Origin: Methylococcus sp. Mc7
GTDB taxonomy: Bacteria > Pseudomonadota > Gammaproteobacteria > Methylococcales > Methylococcaceae
Length of the DNA stretch: 64,000 nt
Direction: 5' to 3'
Assembly: GCF_019285515.1 (NCBI RefSeq)
Contig: NZ_CP079095.1
Span: 2,326,501-2,390,500, forward strand
This document shows positions 26,179-35,451 of the stretch, in pieces (position 1 is the first letter of the stretch; each line of letters begins with the position of its first letter). Both the position numbers and the translations under genes were made by a program. Below the pieces are notes generated by a model. That model had not been told where the DNA came from, did no database searches, and saw only the letters and a program-made list of their open reading frames with translations.

Positions 26179-27572
26179 CGCTGGAATTCCAGCAAGGGCA
26201 ATTGGCCGAGGAAGGCGGCCTCGTCCTCCAGGCAGCGCAGGTCGAAGCGCAGGGCGCCGTCTTCCAGCCGTCCGACGACGGGGAGGGGCAGGTCGCGGAA
26301 GGCTTGCGCCAGCCGGTCGAGGGCGCGGCCGCCACCCCGCTGGAGGCGGATGGCGAGACAGGCGCTGGGGAGGCGGTCGACCGGGAGCGAACCGCTGCCG
26401 ATCTGGCTGCGGCAGGCTTCGACCGAAACCACGGCGCGCGCTCCCAGCGAGGCTTGCACGGCGGGCAGGAGGCGTTGCGCCAGCGCACGGATCTCGGTTT
26501 CCGTCCGCGTCAGTAGCCGCAGAGTCGGCAGCCTTTCCGCCAGCAATTCGGGGCTGCGGTAAAGCCGCAGGGTCGCATCGAGGGCGGCGAGTGTCATCTT
26601 GTCCACTCGCAGCGCGCGCTTGAGCGGATTGCGCTTGATCCTGGCGATCAGCGCCTTGCGCCCGACCAGGATGCCGGCCTGGGGGCCGCCCAGCAGCTTG
26701 TCCCCGCTGAAGCTGACCAGGTCGGCGCCGTTCTTCAGCGCGTCCTGCGGGGTCGGCTCCTTCGGCAGGCCGTAGGCGCCGAGATCGATCAGGGTGCCGC
26801 TGCCCAAGTCTTCGACGAAGGGCAGGCCGTGGGCGTGGGCCAGCTCGGCGAGTTCGGCTTCCGGCACCGAGGCGGTGAAGCCTTCGATGGCGTAATTGCT
26901 GCGGTGGACCTTCATGATCAGGGCGGTGCGCGGATTCAGGCTTTCCGCGTAGTCCTTGCGGTGGGTGCGGTTGGTGGTGCCGACTTCGCGCAGCCGGGCG
27001 CCGGCGCGGGCCATGATGTCGGGGATGCGGAAGGCGCCGCCGATCTCGATCAGTTCGCCGCGCGAGACGATGACTTCCTTGCGCAGGCCCAGGGTGTTCA
27101 GCAGCAGGAACACGGCGGCGGCATTGTTGTTGACCACCGTCGCGGCCTCGGCCCCGGTCAGTTCGCGGATCAGGCCGTCGATGTGGTCGTCGCGGTCGCC
27201 CCGGCGGGCGGCGTCGAGGTCGTATTCCAGGTTGCTCGGCCGGGCCAGCACCGCCAGCACGGCCTCCACCGCCTCCTCCGCCAGCAGCGCCCGTCCGAGG
27301 TTGGTATGGAGCACCGTGCCGGTGAGGTTGAACAGCGGCCGCAGGCTAGGGCTGAACTGGGCCTGCAGGCGGGTCCGGCAGGCCACGGCGATCCGGCCTG
27401 GGTCGACCGGAGTTTCCGGCTGAGTCTTCAATGCCTCGCGCAGCGATTCCAGTTCGGCGCGGAGCGCGGAGACCACGGCGGTGTGGCCGTAACGCCGTTT
27501 CAACTCGGCAATATCCGCCTGGTTCAGGAGCCAGTCGACCGAGGGCAGACGGGCATGTGCGGACGAAGGCAT
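26175..27572 (-). CDS. selA: L-seryl-tRNA(Sec) selenium transferase SelA
   Basis: 465 aa, as in E. coli (463). It is a PLP enzyme that changes Ser-tRNA(Sec) into Sec-tRNA(Sec) using selenophosphate. Seen: [10 protein letters not shown] at the N-terminus, the [15 protein letters not shown] region, [28 protein letters not shown] and the PLP-lysine segment [22 protein letters not shown] at 27638 would add 22 residues; the ATG at 27572 gives the family length and is preferred, although neither has a good ribosome site. Coupled to selB by ATGA overlap. Confidence 0.96.
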   Translation of the reverse strand: MPSSAHARLPSVDWLLNQADIAELKRRYGHTAVVSALRAELESLREALKTQPETPVDPGRIAVACRTRLQAQFSPSLRPLFNLTGTVLHTNLGRALLAEEAVEAVLAVLARPSNLEYDLDAARRGDRDDHIDGLIRELTGAEAATVVNNNAAAVFLLLNTLGLRKEVIVSRGELIEIGGAFRIPDIMARAGARLREVGTTNRTHRKDYAESLNPRTALIMKVHRSNYAIEGFTASVPEAELAELAHAHGLPFVEDLGSGTLIDLGAYGLPKEPTPQDALKNGADLVSFSGDKLLGGPQAGILVGRKALIARIKRNPLKRALRVDKMTLAALDATLRLYRSPELLAERLPTLRLLTRTETEIRALAQRLLPAVQASLGARAVVSVEACRSQIGSGSLPVDRLPSACLAIRLQRGGGRALDRLAQAFRDLPLPVVGRLEDGALRFDLRCLEDEAAFLGQLPLLEFQR

Positions 27573-27654
27573 GGCGTCGGTGGTGTTTGGGGGGAAGTCG
27601 GGAACCAGGAGCGGTCGAAGAGCTGAAGCGCGATCCAATGGTGCGCTACCGGCA

Positions 27655-27912
27655 TTATCGGTAGATTTCCCGCCGGTTGCCGATTTTCAATACAAGTACC
27701 AGCAGCTTTTCATCCTCGATGGTGACTACCGCCCGGTAGCTCCCGACGCGCAGCCGGTAAAGATCGAGCTCCGATTCCAGCTTGAAGATACCATGGCGAC
27801 GCGGGTTTTCCGCCAAGGTCTCCAGCGCGGCGATGAGCCGGGACCGGGCCTGCCGGGGCAGTTCGTCCAACGTTTTCTTGGCGGAAGGCTTCAGAACTAC
27901 CTCATAGGCCAT
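27655..27912 (-). CDS. RelE/ParE-family toxin
   Basis: 85 aa. The family pattern is plain: [17 protein letters not shown] at the start, the LAENPRRHG turn and the C-terminal [16 protein letters not shown] then [12 protein letters not shown], with the basic and tyrosine residues that contact mRNA and the ribosome in RelE. It overlaps the antitoxin gene by 11 bases. It lies between fdhE and selA on the same strand, so it interrupts a functional selenium and formate dehydrogenase group. Confidence 0.92.
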   Translation of the reverse strand: MAYEVVLKPSAKKTLDELPRQARSRLIAALETLAENPRRHGIFKLESELDLYRLRVGSYRAVVTIEDEKLLVLVLKIGNRREIYR

Positions 27913-28150
27913 ATTCGGCCTTCACCGCGCCTAGGGAGATGCCCCCCTTTTCTTGCATGGCATGCTCGGCGTCGCGAACGTCCTCGGCGTCTTCGAGTCC
28001 CAGCACGATCAACCGGCGTATGGCATCCGAGCGGGACACGCTGACGTGCAGTTCGGATTCCAATTGACGGGCATAGTGGTCTACACGCTGCAGAAGTTCG
28101 GGAGGGAGCCGGATTGCGGAAGGGATCTTGTGGGGAGCGGAGGTTGGCAT
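27902..28150 (-). CDS. Ribbon-helix-helix antitoxin
   Basis: 82 aa. The N-terminal half has a beta strand SAIRLPPELLQRVDHYARQL and SVSRSDAIRRLIVLGLE, the ribbon-helix-helix DNA-binding pattern. The C-terminal part ([18 protein letters not shown]) resembles the toxin-binding end of RelB/ParD-type antitoxins. It comes first in the pair, overlaps the RelE-like gene by 11 bases and probably represses its own promoter. Confidence 0.88.
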   Translation of the reverse strand: MPTSAPHKIPSAIRLPPELLQRVDHYARQLESELHVSVSRSDAIRRLIVLGLEDAEDVRDAEHAMQEKGGISLGAVKAEYGL

Positions 28151-28228
28151 GGCGGTTTCCGACAGAAGGGAACAGAGGTTGTAGTCTATCGTAATACGTC
28201 GGTTATGTTCGGCTGGTTCCTTGCTTCA

Positions 28229-29080
28229 TCAGCCGCCCGGCACCAGCAGCGGATTGATCCCCAGCCGCCGATAACCCTCCTCGGCCATGAGCAGGTCCAG
28301 GGCCAGGCTGGCGATGTCGTCGGCGAAGGGATCGATGGCGGCGTCCTTGTCGCGATCCATGATTTTCACGTAGGTCCTGCAGGCGCCGCAGCCTTCCGCC
28401 TTCACGGCTTCGCCCAGCCCCTCGATGGCGAAGTAGGCCACGTCCTTGCTGGAGCCGCAGTCGATGCACTGGATGCGCGGCCGGTGCCATTCGCACCCGC
28501 ACAGGCTGCAGACCAGGTAGCGCAGGCCGTGGACCGCCCCGCCCGTTTGCAGGAGGGCGGCGACCGGCAGGGCGTCGCAGACCGGGCAGGCGGAGCCGGT
28601 CCGCGCGGGGCCGATCCGTTCTCTTGCCAGGCGCGAGGCAAACGAAGTCATGTGTACCTGCAGGGCCGCGGCCACGAGGGGGGCGATCCCGGCATCGATG
28701 CGGTCGAAATCGCCGGCCAGCAGGCGGCCGCCCCAGGTGGCCAGCTCCTCGTCCGCCGCTTGCCGGGTGCGGTCCAGCAATGAGGCGAGCCCGGGCTCCC
28801 CCGGCTTCAGCCGGTCGGCGATCGACCGTAACGTTGCCCGCCATCCAGGATTTTCCGGCAGCCTGGATATATCCGGCGGAAGCGCGGCGGCTGCATCGTC
28901 CCAAAGGCCGGCCTGGATTTCGGCGAGGTCGGCCATGAGGTTCAGGTAGCCGGCCAGCGAGGACCGGGACTGGGCCAGTTGGCGGAAGCGGGCCGCGCGA
29001 TGGCGGAACGGCCCGTCGGTGGGAGGGAGGCGGACGGCGGGGATTTCGCTGCCGCTGCCGGCGAAAGGGTTGCTTTCCAT
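28229..29080 (-). CDS. fdhE: Formate dehydrogenase accessory protein FdhE
   Basis: 283 aa. Four cysteine pairs typical of FdhE form rubredoxin-like iron sites: CPVC near residue 165, CSLCGCEWHRPRIQC and CIDCGSS near 193-212, and CGACRTY near 232, followed by KIMDRDKDAAIDPFADDIAS. FdhE is needed for maturation of selenium- and molybdenum-containing respiratory formate dehydrogenase. Placement upstream of selA, selB and selC fits, because the main known client contains selenocysteine. No fdh structural gene is in the window. Confidence 0.93.
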   Translation of the reverse strand: MESNPFAGSGSEIPAVRLPPTDGPFRHRAARFRQLAQSRSSLAGYLNLMADLAEIQAGLWDDAAAALPPDISRLPENPGWRATLRSIADRLKPGEPGLASLLDRTRQAADEELATWGGRLLAGDFDRIDAGIAPLVAAALQVHMTSFASRLARERIGPARTGSACPVCDALPVAALLQTGGAVHGLRYLVCSLCGCEWHRPRIQCIDCGSSKDVAYFAIEGLGEAVKAEGCGACRTYVKIMDRDKDAAIDPFADDIASLALDLLMAEEGYRRLGINPLLVPGG

Positions 29081-29149
29081 GGAATAGGAGGTATGCGGGC
29101 GATTCGAAACGCCGTCAGATGATTGCCGGAAATCGTCCGGCCGGCCCGG

Positions 29150-31570
29150 TCAATGTTTCTCCCCGCCCGCCTCTTCGCCGCTCTTCTGCAGGCTGCGCTG
29201 CACCGCGGCGAAGGCCTTGAGCCGTTCTTCCACCTTCCGGTTCAGCGATCCGTCCGGAAACACGCCGGCTTCGTCGCGCCGGCCCACGGGGACGCCGGTG
29301 AGGAGTTCCAGCGCCTCGTCGACCCCGGATACGGCATAGACGTGGAATTTGCCTTCGGCGGCGGCCTGCACCACGTCCTGCCGCAGCATCAGGTGCACGA
29401 CGTTGGCCGCCGGGATGATCACGCCGTGGTCGCCGGTCAGGCCGCGCGCCGCGCAGATGTCGAAGAAACCTTCGATCTTCTCGTTCACGCCGCCGATGGG
29501 CTGCACCCGGCCATGCTGGTCGACCGAGCCGGTGATGGCCAGATTCTGCCGGATCGGCACTTCGGCGATCGAGGACAGCACCGCGCACAGCTCGGCGAGG
29601 GAGGCGCTGTCGCCGTCCACGCCGCCGTAGGACTGTTCGAAAACCAGGCTGGCGGCGACCGAGAAGCCCTGGGCGCCGGAATAGCGCGAGGCCAGGAAGT
29701 TGCCGAGGATCAGCACGCCCTTGCTGTGCAGGGCGCCGCCGAGCTCGGTTTCCTTCTCGATGTCGAGGATGCGGCCGCTGCCGGGGCGGGTGGTGGCCGT
29801 GATCCGCGAGGGCTGGCCGAAGGCGAAGTCGTTGAGTTGAAACACGGAGAGACCGTTGATCTGGCCCGCCACCGCGCCCTCGGTGTCGACGAATATCAGC
29901 CCCCGCCGTATCGCCTCCTGCACCCGGCCGCGGATGCGGTCGGAGCGGTAGATCTGGCGGTCGATGGCGTGTTCGATGTCGCCCGCGGAGATGAGACCGC
30001 GTCCGTCGCTGCCCGCATAGAAATCGGCCTCCCTCATCAGGTCGGCCAGGCTGCGCAGATGCGCGCTCAGTTTCTCGCTGTCGCCGGTCCGCCGGGAGGC
30101 ATGCTCGACGATGCGGGCCACCGCCTCGCGGTGCAGCGGCCGCAGTTTCTCGCGGCGGGCGAGCGTGGCGACCATCCGCGCGTACAGCTCCATCGAGTCC
30201 GCATCGCGCGGCAGGGTATCCTCGAAATCCGCGGCGATCTTGAAGAACTCGCGGAATTCCGGGTCGTAGATGTCCAGCAGGAAATAGAGCAGGCGCTCGC
30301 CGAACAGGATGACCTTGAGATCCAGCGGGATCGGCTCGGGTTCCAGGCTGGTCGTGCTGATGAGGCTGAGGCTGCGCTCCAGCGACTCGATGCGGATCTC
30401 GCCGGCATGGAGGGCGCGCTTCAGCGTCTCCCAGGCGAACGGCTGGGTCAGCAGCTTGCGCGCATCGAGCAGGAGATAGCCGCCGTTGGCCTTGTGCAGC
30501 GCTCCGGCGCGGATCATGGTGAAATCGGTCACCAGCGATCCCATGTGGGCCTGGTGTTCGATCCGGCCGATCAGGTTGCCGTGGGTCGGCAGCTCTTCCT
30601 GGACGACGGGCGCCGCGGTGTGTTCGCTGTGATCGACCACCAGGTTGATGCGGTAGCGCTGGGCCGGCGCCTTCTGCGGCCCTTCGAACAGGCTGATGAC
30701 CCCTTCGGATTTGGGGAGGAACGATTCGGTGTGTTCGATGATGTCGGCCTGGGCCAGATTCAGGTAGTCGATCACGCCAGGCAGGCTGGCGTAGCGTGCC
30801 TTGAGGTCGGCGAACTGATGCGACACCGTGAATTCGGCGATCTCGCGGTTGAGCGCCTTGAGCTTGCCGCGCGCCTCCTTGCGCCAGGCGGGGAACTGGC
30901 GGAGGACTTTCTGCAGTTGCTGCTGCAGATCGGCGACGGTGGACTCGATGGTTTGGCGTTCCTGGTCCGACAGGTTCTGGAACTGTTCCGGACTGATGAT
31001 CTCGTCTTCCTCGCGCAGCATCGGCGCGAAGGCGAAACCGGTCGGGGTCTCGATCAGGGCGATGCGGCTCCGCAAGGCCTCCGCCCTCAGCCGATTGACC
31101 GCCTCGGCCTCCCGCTCGCGCGCCTGCTGCTCGATCTTTTCGGCGCGGCTGCGGTATTCCTCGCCTTCGAATGCCGCCGGGAGGGCGGAAATCAGATCCT
31201 CGACCACCACTTCCATGTCGTGCGCCAGATGCCTCCCCCAGCCGGCCGGCAGGCGAAGCGCCTTGGGCTGGGCGGGACTGGCGAAATTGTTGACGTAGCA
31301 CCAATCGCTCGGCGGCGGCTGGCTGGCGGCGATGCGTTCCGCAAGTTCACGCGCGGCGGTCAGTTTGCCGCTGCCGGGCGGCCCCAGCACGAACACGTTG
31401 AACCCCTTCTGGGCGACTTTGAGGCCCAGTTGGATCGCTTCCAGGGCGCGGGGCTGGCCGATGATGACGTCGGTGTCCGCCAGTTCGGCGGTCGTTTCGA
31501 ACCAGAATCGGGCAGGATCGCAGGAGGTATGGAGACGGTCGGGGGGGAGCGCAGCGGGATGGCCGTTCAT
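29150..31570 (-). CDS. Lon-like ATP-dependent protease (LonB/AAA_32 type)
   Basis: 806 aa from an ATG at 31570 (AAGGAATC upstream); the open frame continues far upstream without support. The N-terminal part has Walker A-like LGPPGSGKLTAARELAE (the usual final Thr/Ser position reads Leu-Thr) and a long coiled region rich in Glu, Arg and Gln (about 120-250). The middle has ALHKANGGYLLLDARKLL and FGERLLYFLLDIYDPEF as in this subfamily. The C-terminal Lon protease domain carries the catalytic Ser in YGGVDGDSASLAELCAVLS and the Lys in IGGVNEKIEGFFD. It is a cytosolic unfolded-protein protease distinct from classical Lon; divergent from rdgC. Confidence 0.92.
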   Translation of the reverse strand: MNGHPAALPPDRLHTSCDPARFWFETTAELADTDVIIGQPRALEAIQLGLKVAQKGFNVFVLGPPGSGKLTAARELAERIAASQPPPSDWCYVNNFASPAQPKALRLPAGWGRHLAHDMEVVVEDLISALPAAFEGEEYRSRAEKIEQQAREREAEAVNRLRAEALRSRIALIETPTGFAFAPMLREEDEIISPEQFQNLSDQERQTIESTVADLQQQLQKVLRQFPAWRKEARGKLKALNREIAEFTVSHQFADLKARYASLPGVIDYLNLAQADIIEHTESFLPKSEGVISLFEGPQKAPAQRYRINLVVDHSEHTAAPVVQEELPTHGNLIGRIEHQAHMGSLVTDFTMIRAGALHKANGGYLLLDARKLLTQPFAWETLKRALHAGEIRIESLERSLSLISTTSLEPEPIPLDLKVILFGERLLYFLLDIYDPEFREFFKIAADFEDTLPRDADSMELYARMVATLARREKLRPLHREAVARIVEHASRRTGDSEKLSAHLRSLADLMREADFYAGSDGRGLISAGDIEHAIDRQIYRSDRIRGRVQEAIRRGLIFVDTEGAVAGQINGLSVFQLNDFAFGQPSRITATTRPGSGRILDIEKETELGGALHSKGVLILGNFLASRYSGAQGFSVAASLVFEQSYGGVDGDSASLAELCAVLSSIAEVPIRQNLAITGSVDQHGRVQPIGGVNEKIEGFFDICAARGLTGDHGVIIPAANVVHLMLRQDVVQAAAEGKFHVYAVSGVDEALELLTGVPVGRRDEAGVFPDGSLNRKVEERLKAFAAVQRSLQKSGEEAGGEKH

Positions 31571-31699
31571 GATTCCTTGTCGTGGACGAACTGCGGGGGG
31601 TCCATGATCCGTCAAACGGGGGGCGGCTGCAATCGGGCGCGGCGTCCGTGACAGCCGGTCCGATTGCGCCGATAATCCAACACTTTTTGACCGATTGCC

Positions 31700-32635
31700 A
31701 TGTGGTTCAAGAACCTCGTCCTCTACCGATTCACCGAAGCCTTCACCCATACCGCGGAACAGCTGGAAGAAGCCCTGGAGGGCCGCCGTTTCGCGCCCTG
31801 CGGCAGCATGGAGCTGGCCACCGCCGGCTGGCATCCGCCGCTGCGCCGTGACGATCTGCCGCTGGTGCATGCCGCCAACGGCTACCTGATGGTCTCCCTG
31901 CTCAAGGAAGAAAAAATCCTTCCGGCCTCGGTGGTGAACGAGGCGCTGGAAGAGCGGGCCGAGGAAATCGAGGCGCGGCGCGGGACCCCGGTCGGCCGCA
32001 AGGAGCGCCGTGACCTGCGCGATGAGGTGTTCAACAGCCTCTTGCCCCGCGCCTTCAGCCATACACGCCGGACCTATGCCTATGTGGATCCGCGCGGCGG
32101 CTGGCTGGCGGTGGACAGTGCCAGCGCCAAGAAGGCGGAGGAACTGGTCGGTTTGCTGCGGCAGACCCTCGGCTCCCTGCCGGTGGCGCCGGTCGCGACC
32201 CAGGACCGTCCGCCGGCGGTGATGACCGCCTGGCTGCTGGAGCAGGACCTGCCTTCGGACGTCGTCATCGAGGACGAGTGCGAGCTGCGCTCGCCGGACG
32301 AGGAGGGCGGCATCGTCCGCTGCCGCCGCCAGGACCTGTCGGCGCCGGAAATCCGCAACCACATCGATGCCGGCAAGGAAGTCGTGCGCCTGGCGGTGAC
32401 CTGGAACGACCGCCTGAGCTTCACCCTGGACGATGCGCTGGGAATCAAGAAACTGCGGTTCCTGGACGTGATCCAGGAACAGGCGGCGGAAATCGATGCG
32501 GCCGACGAAATGGAGCGTTTCGATGCGGACTTTGCCATCATGACGCTGGAGCTGTCACAATTTCTGGCGCGGCTCGTCGAACTCTTCGGCGGCGATGCCG
32601 TCCAAGGACAAGCGTTGGCGGACAAATCAAGCTGA
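31700..32635 (+). CDS. rdgC: Recombination-associated protein RdgC
   Basis: 311 aa. It begins MWFKNLVLYRFTEAF as in E. coli RdgC and keeps FAPCGSMELATAGWHPPL, LLKEEKILPASVVNE, FSHTRRTYAYVDPR and LPSDVVIEDECELRSPDE. RdgC forms a ring around duplex DNA and limits RecA loading; it is restricted to beta- and gammaproteobacteria, which supports the taxonomic guess. The L,D-transpeptidase gene follows after 9 bases, so the two may share a transcript. Confidence 0.96.
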   Translation: MWFKNLVLYRFTEAFTHTAEQLEEALEGRRFAPCGSMELATAGWHPPLRRDDLPLVHAANGYLMVSLLKEEKILPASVVNEALEERAEEIEARRGTPVGRKERRDLRDEVFNSLLPRAFSHTRRTYAYVDPRGGWLAVDSASAKKAEELVGLLRQTLGSLPVAPVATQDRPPAVMTAWLLEQDLPSDVVIEDECELRSPDEEGGIVRCRRQDLSAPEIRNHIDAGKEVVRLAVTWNDRLSFTLDDALGIKKLRFLDVIQEQAAEIDAADEMERFDADFAIMTLELSQFLARLVELFGGDAVQGQALADKSS

Positions 32636-32644
32636 GAAGAGTTC

Positions 32645-33796
32645 ATGAGTGCGAATCGGATGACCTTGTTGGCGCGGCAATGCGCCGCGATTACCCTGGG
32701 CGGCCTGTTGTCTTCCGCGGTTTGCGCCGAGGTGCTACCGCTGCCGGCCGACGGTTCGGACCTGGTCGGCCAGACCAAGTACGTTCCGGCGCGGCAGGAA
32801 GACACTTTGATCGACATTGCCAGGGAGTACAGCGTGGGCCAGGACGAGATCGTGATGGCCAATCCCAAGGTCGATCGCTGGCTGCCGGGTGCGGGCACCC
32901 AGGTCACGGTGCCGCGGCAGTTCATCCTGCCCAATGCGCCGCGCAACGGCATCGTCGTCAACATCCCCGAGATGCGCTTGTATTTCTATCCCAGCGCGGG
33001 CAAGGGCGCCAAGCCGACCACGGTCGTGACCTATCCCATCAGCATCGGCCGGATGGACTGGCGCTCCCCGCTGGGCGTGACCAAGGTGGTGGCCAAGGTG
33101 AAGGACCCCGTGTGGCGTCCGCCCGCCTCGATCAAGGCCGAGCATGCCAAAAACGGTGAAATCCTGCCCGATGTCGTCCCGGCCGGCCCCAACAACCCCT
33201 TAGGCCAGTTCGCCATGCGCCTGGGCGTGCCCGGCTATCTCATCCACGGGACCGATCAGGACAAGTCGTACGGCATCGGCATGCGGGTGACCCACGGCTG
33301 CATCCGCATGTACCCGGAAGATGTCGCCAGGCTGTTTCCCGAAGTCGCCGTCGGCACCCCGGTCAATCTGGTGAACCAGCCGGTCAAGCTGGGCTGGAAG
33401 GGCGATACGCTCTACATCGAAGTGAGCGAATCGCTGGACGAGGACCGGCTGAGCCCCGCCGACCTCATGGCCAAAGCGGTGAGCCTGATCCAGAAGGAAA
33501 CCGCCACCCGCCCCGTCACCATCGACGAGGCGGCGTTGAGGAAGGCGGTCGAGGAACCCACCGGCATTCCCACCGTCATCAGCCTGTCCGGCGCCGCGCC
33601 GCTCGAGGCCTCAGCCCCTTATTCGCCGGCCGGCGACGTGGAGCCGCGGAGCGGCGAAATCGGGTATGCTCCGCGGGCCGCGATGGAGGAGCCGTCCGCG
33701 CCGCGCTACGAAACCCGGATCGAAGCGCCGAGGGTGAGCGACCCCGCCACCTCTTATGGAACCGAGGAGCGCCCGTCGACCGAGAGCCTGTTCTGA
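32645..33796 (+). CDS. L,D-transpeptidase (YkuD domain) with LysM-like segment
   Basis: 383 aa. A signal peptide (about residues 1-28, ending AVCAEV) sends it to the periplasm. A LysM-like peptidoglycan-binding stretch follows (DTLIDIAREYSVGQDEIVMA). The YkuD domain has IHGTDQDKSYGIGMRVTHGC with catalytic His and Cys in THGCIRMYPEDV. It crosslinks peptidoglycan or attaches proteins to it, as ErfK/YbiS do. The last 120 residues are proline-, glutamate- and serine-rich and probably disordered. A rho-independent terminator lies 25 bases past the stop. Confidence 0.94.
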   Translation: MSANRMTLLARQCAAITLGGLLSSAVCAEVLPLPADGSDLVGQTKYVPARQEDTLIDIAREYSVGQDEIVMANPKVDRWLPGAGTQVTVPRQFILPNAPRNGIVVNIPEMRLYFYPSAGKGAKPTTVVTYPISIGRMDWRSPLGVTKVVAKVKDPVWRPPASIKAEHAKNGEILPDVVPAGPNNPLGQFAMRLGVPGYLIHGTDQDKSYGIGMRVTHGCIRMYPEDVARLFPEVAVGTPVNLVNQPVKLGWKGDTLYIEVSESLDEDRLSPADLMAKAVSLIQKETATRPVTIDEAALRKAVEEPTGIPTVISLSGAAPLEASAPYSPAGDVEPRSGEIGYAPRAAMEEPSAPRYETRIEAPRVSDPATSYGTEERPSTESLF

Positions 33797-33820
33797 ACGG
33801 TTTCCTTCAGCGGGTACAGG

Positions 33821-33848
33821 AAAGGGCCGTTGGCAGACGGCCCTTTTT
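33821..33848. terminator. Rho-independent terminator between convergent genes
   Basis: Stem GGGCCGT / ACGGCCC with the loop TGGCAG, preceded by AAA and followed by TTTTT. It ends the rdgC-L,D-transpeptidase unit; the A run on the other side could let it work for yggX as well. Confidence 0.85.
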
Positions 33849-33874
33849 CGATTCCCGAAGTGCCGCGTAGACCG

Positions 33875-34147
33875 TCAGGACTTGGGCGGCACGTAGCCTT
33901 CCGGTGTGGCGGCGCCTTCGCCGAACAGGAATTTCTCCCGCTCCTGCTCCAGGAACCTGCGGGCGTTGGCTTCGAACGGAGTCAGGCGGTGTTCGTTGAT
34001 CAGCATGGTCTGCAGCTTGAGCCAGTCCTGCCAGGCCTCTTTGGACACGTGCTCGAAGATGCGCTGGCCCTGGGGGCCGGGAAACGGCGGAGCGTCCAGC
34101 CCTTCGGCTTCGATGCCCAGTTTCGCGCAAATGATCTGTCTTGCCAT
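33875..34147 (-). CDS. yggX: Fe(2+)-trafficking / oxidative damage protection protein YggX
   Basis: 90 aa from an ATG at 34147 with CGGAGAA upstream. It matches the family throughout: [10 protein letters not shown] with the conserved Cys7, [38 protein letters not shown] and [11 protein letters not shown]. The protein protects iron-sulfur clusters against oxidation. It lies 14 bases after mutY, the conserved gammaproteobacterial pairing, and MutY itself carries an iron-sulfur cluster. It is convergent with the L,D-transpeptidase gene across a terminator. Confidence 0.97.
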   Translation of the reverse strand: MARQIICAKLGIEAEGLDAPPFPGPQGQRIFEHVSKEAWQDWLKLQTMLINEHRLTPFEANARRFLEQEREKFLFGEGAATPEGYVPPKS

Positions 34148-34161
34148 GGTGTTCTCCGGGT

Positions 34162-35214
34162 TCAGATGAGTCGTTCGAGTTCGTTCAGCAGTTGACGGAC
34201 CGGCGTCGGGACGCCGAACCCGATCTCGGCGCCGGCGGGGTGCCAAAGGCCTGGCGTCGTTTCTTCGACGCCGGTGTGGCGCGCATCGCAATGCACGACG
34301 ACCGGCGTGTAGTCCAGATGAAAATGACTGAAAGTATGACGGCGCGGCGGCAAGGGCTCAATCCGGCGGGAGTGAATGCTGTGTAGCGCACACCAGGCGG
34401 CGATCTGCTCCAGTCCGTCGAATTCCGGAAATGCCCATAGACCCGCCCAGACTCCGGCGGGGGGGCGCTTTTGCAGCCGTACCCGCCTAGCCGGATCGAC
34501 CATCAGCAGCATGAAGGTCGAGCGCACCGGGGTCGGCCCGGCACGGCGAGGCGCCGGCAGTTCGGTCTGCCGGCCTTCCCGCCGGGCGATGCAGGTTCGG
34601 GCCAGCGGGCAGGCTTCGCAGGCCGGCGAGCGGCGCGTGCACACCGTCGCGCCCAGGTCCATCATCGCCTGGTTGTAGTCCGCGCACCGCTTCGAAGGCG
34701 TCAGCTCCTCACTCAGCCGCCACAATTCCTTTTCCACTTTCGATTCTCCCGGCCAGCCTTCGACGCCGTGGTGGCGCGCCAGCACCCGGCGGACGTTGCC
34801 GTCGAGGATCGCCGCCCGGCGTTCGAATCCCAGGCTCAGGATCGCGCCCGCCGTGGAACGGCCGATGCCGGGCAGAGCGGCCAGTCCGGCGAGATCGGCG
34901 GGCAGTTCGCCGGCGTGACGCTCGGCGACGATACGGGCGGCGCGGTGGAGGTTGCGGGCGCGGCTGTAGTACCCCAGGCCGGACCACAGCGCCAGCACTT
35001 CGTCGACGTCCGCGGCGGCCAGGTCCGCAAGACCGGGGAACTGCCGCATGAACCGCTCGAAATAGCCGATGACCGTGGCGACCTGGGTCTGCTGCAGCAT
35101 GACTTCGGATATCCACACCCGATAGGGGGTGCGGGGCCGCTGCCAGGGCAGGTCGTGGCGTCCGTGCGGATCGAACCAGTCGAGCACGGCCTGCTGAAAG
35201 CTGGAGAGCGGCAT
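34162..35214 (-). CDS. mutY: A/G-specific adenine glycosylase MutY
   Basis: 350 aa. Catalytic Glu in [20 protein letters not shown], helix-hairpin-helix [17 protein letters not shown], catalytic Asp in [15 protein letters not shown], and the 4Fe-4S ligands in [17 protein letters not shown]. The C-terminal NUDIX-like domain recognises 8-oxoguanine ([19 protein letters not shown]). It removes adenine opposite 8-oxoG. A GTG at 35223 is also possible; the ATG at 35214 aligns with E. coli MutY. Transcribed with yggX. Confidence 0.97.
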   Translation of the reverse strand: MPLSSFQQAVLDWFDPHGRHDLPWQRPRTPYRVWISEVMLQQTQVATVIGYFERFMRQFPGLADLAAADVDEVLALWSGLGYYSRARNLHRAARIVAERHAGELPADLAGLAALPGIGRSTAGAILSLGFERRAAILDGNVRRVLARHHGVEGWPGESKVEKELWRLSEELTPSKRCADYNQAMMDLGATVCTRRSPACEACPLARTCIARREGRQTELPAPRRAGPTPVRSTFMLLMVDPARRVRLQKRPPAGVWAGLWAFPEFDGLEQIAAWCALHSIHSRRIEPLPPRRHTFSHFHLDYTPVVVHCDARHTGVEETTPGLWHPAGAEIGFGVPTPVRQLLNELERLI

Positions 35215-35315
35215 GGAGGTCACGAATCGTTACAGGGGGCGGTGTTTGCTTTAGAATGCCGGCCCTACATGACGTGTTTCAAGCCCGTTCCCCACTTATC
35301 GCAAGACCATCCGGT

Positions 35316-35444
35316 ATGAGCAAGAATCATCCCGCACTCTGGCTGGCCGTGGCGCTGACTTTGCTGTTGGGCGCCTGCGGGCAGAAAGGTCCGCTGTATC
35401 TCCCCGACCGGGAACCGGCGCGGACCGAAGAGCAGAAATCCTGA
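35316..35444 (+). CDS. lptM: LPS translocon maturation lipoprotein LptM (YifL)
   Basis: 42 aa: a short signal peptide with lipobox LLGAC, then the family tag GQKGPLYLPD. LptM helps disulfide maturation of LptD at the outer membrane. Its place just before lysA and dapF is conserved in gammaproteobacteria. The gene ends 7 bases before lysA. Confidence 0.93.
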   Translation: MSKNHPALWLAVALTLLLGACGQKGPLYLPDREPARTEEQKS

Positions 35445-35451
35445 AGGTTCC

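Noticed and set aside
24304-26562. 752-codon open frame on the plus strand
   Set aside because: Antisense to selB, which has a clear EF-Tu-like GTPase domain.
29123-31651. 842-codon open frame on the plus strand
   Set aside because: Antisense to the Lon-like protease; no recognisable protein.
31571-32362. 264-codon upstream extension of the Lon-like protease
   Set aside because: It runs antisense through rdgC. The ATG at 31570 has a ribosome site and fits the family length.
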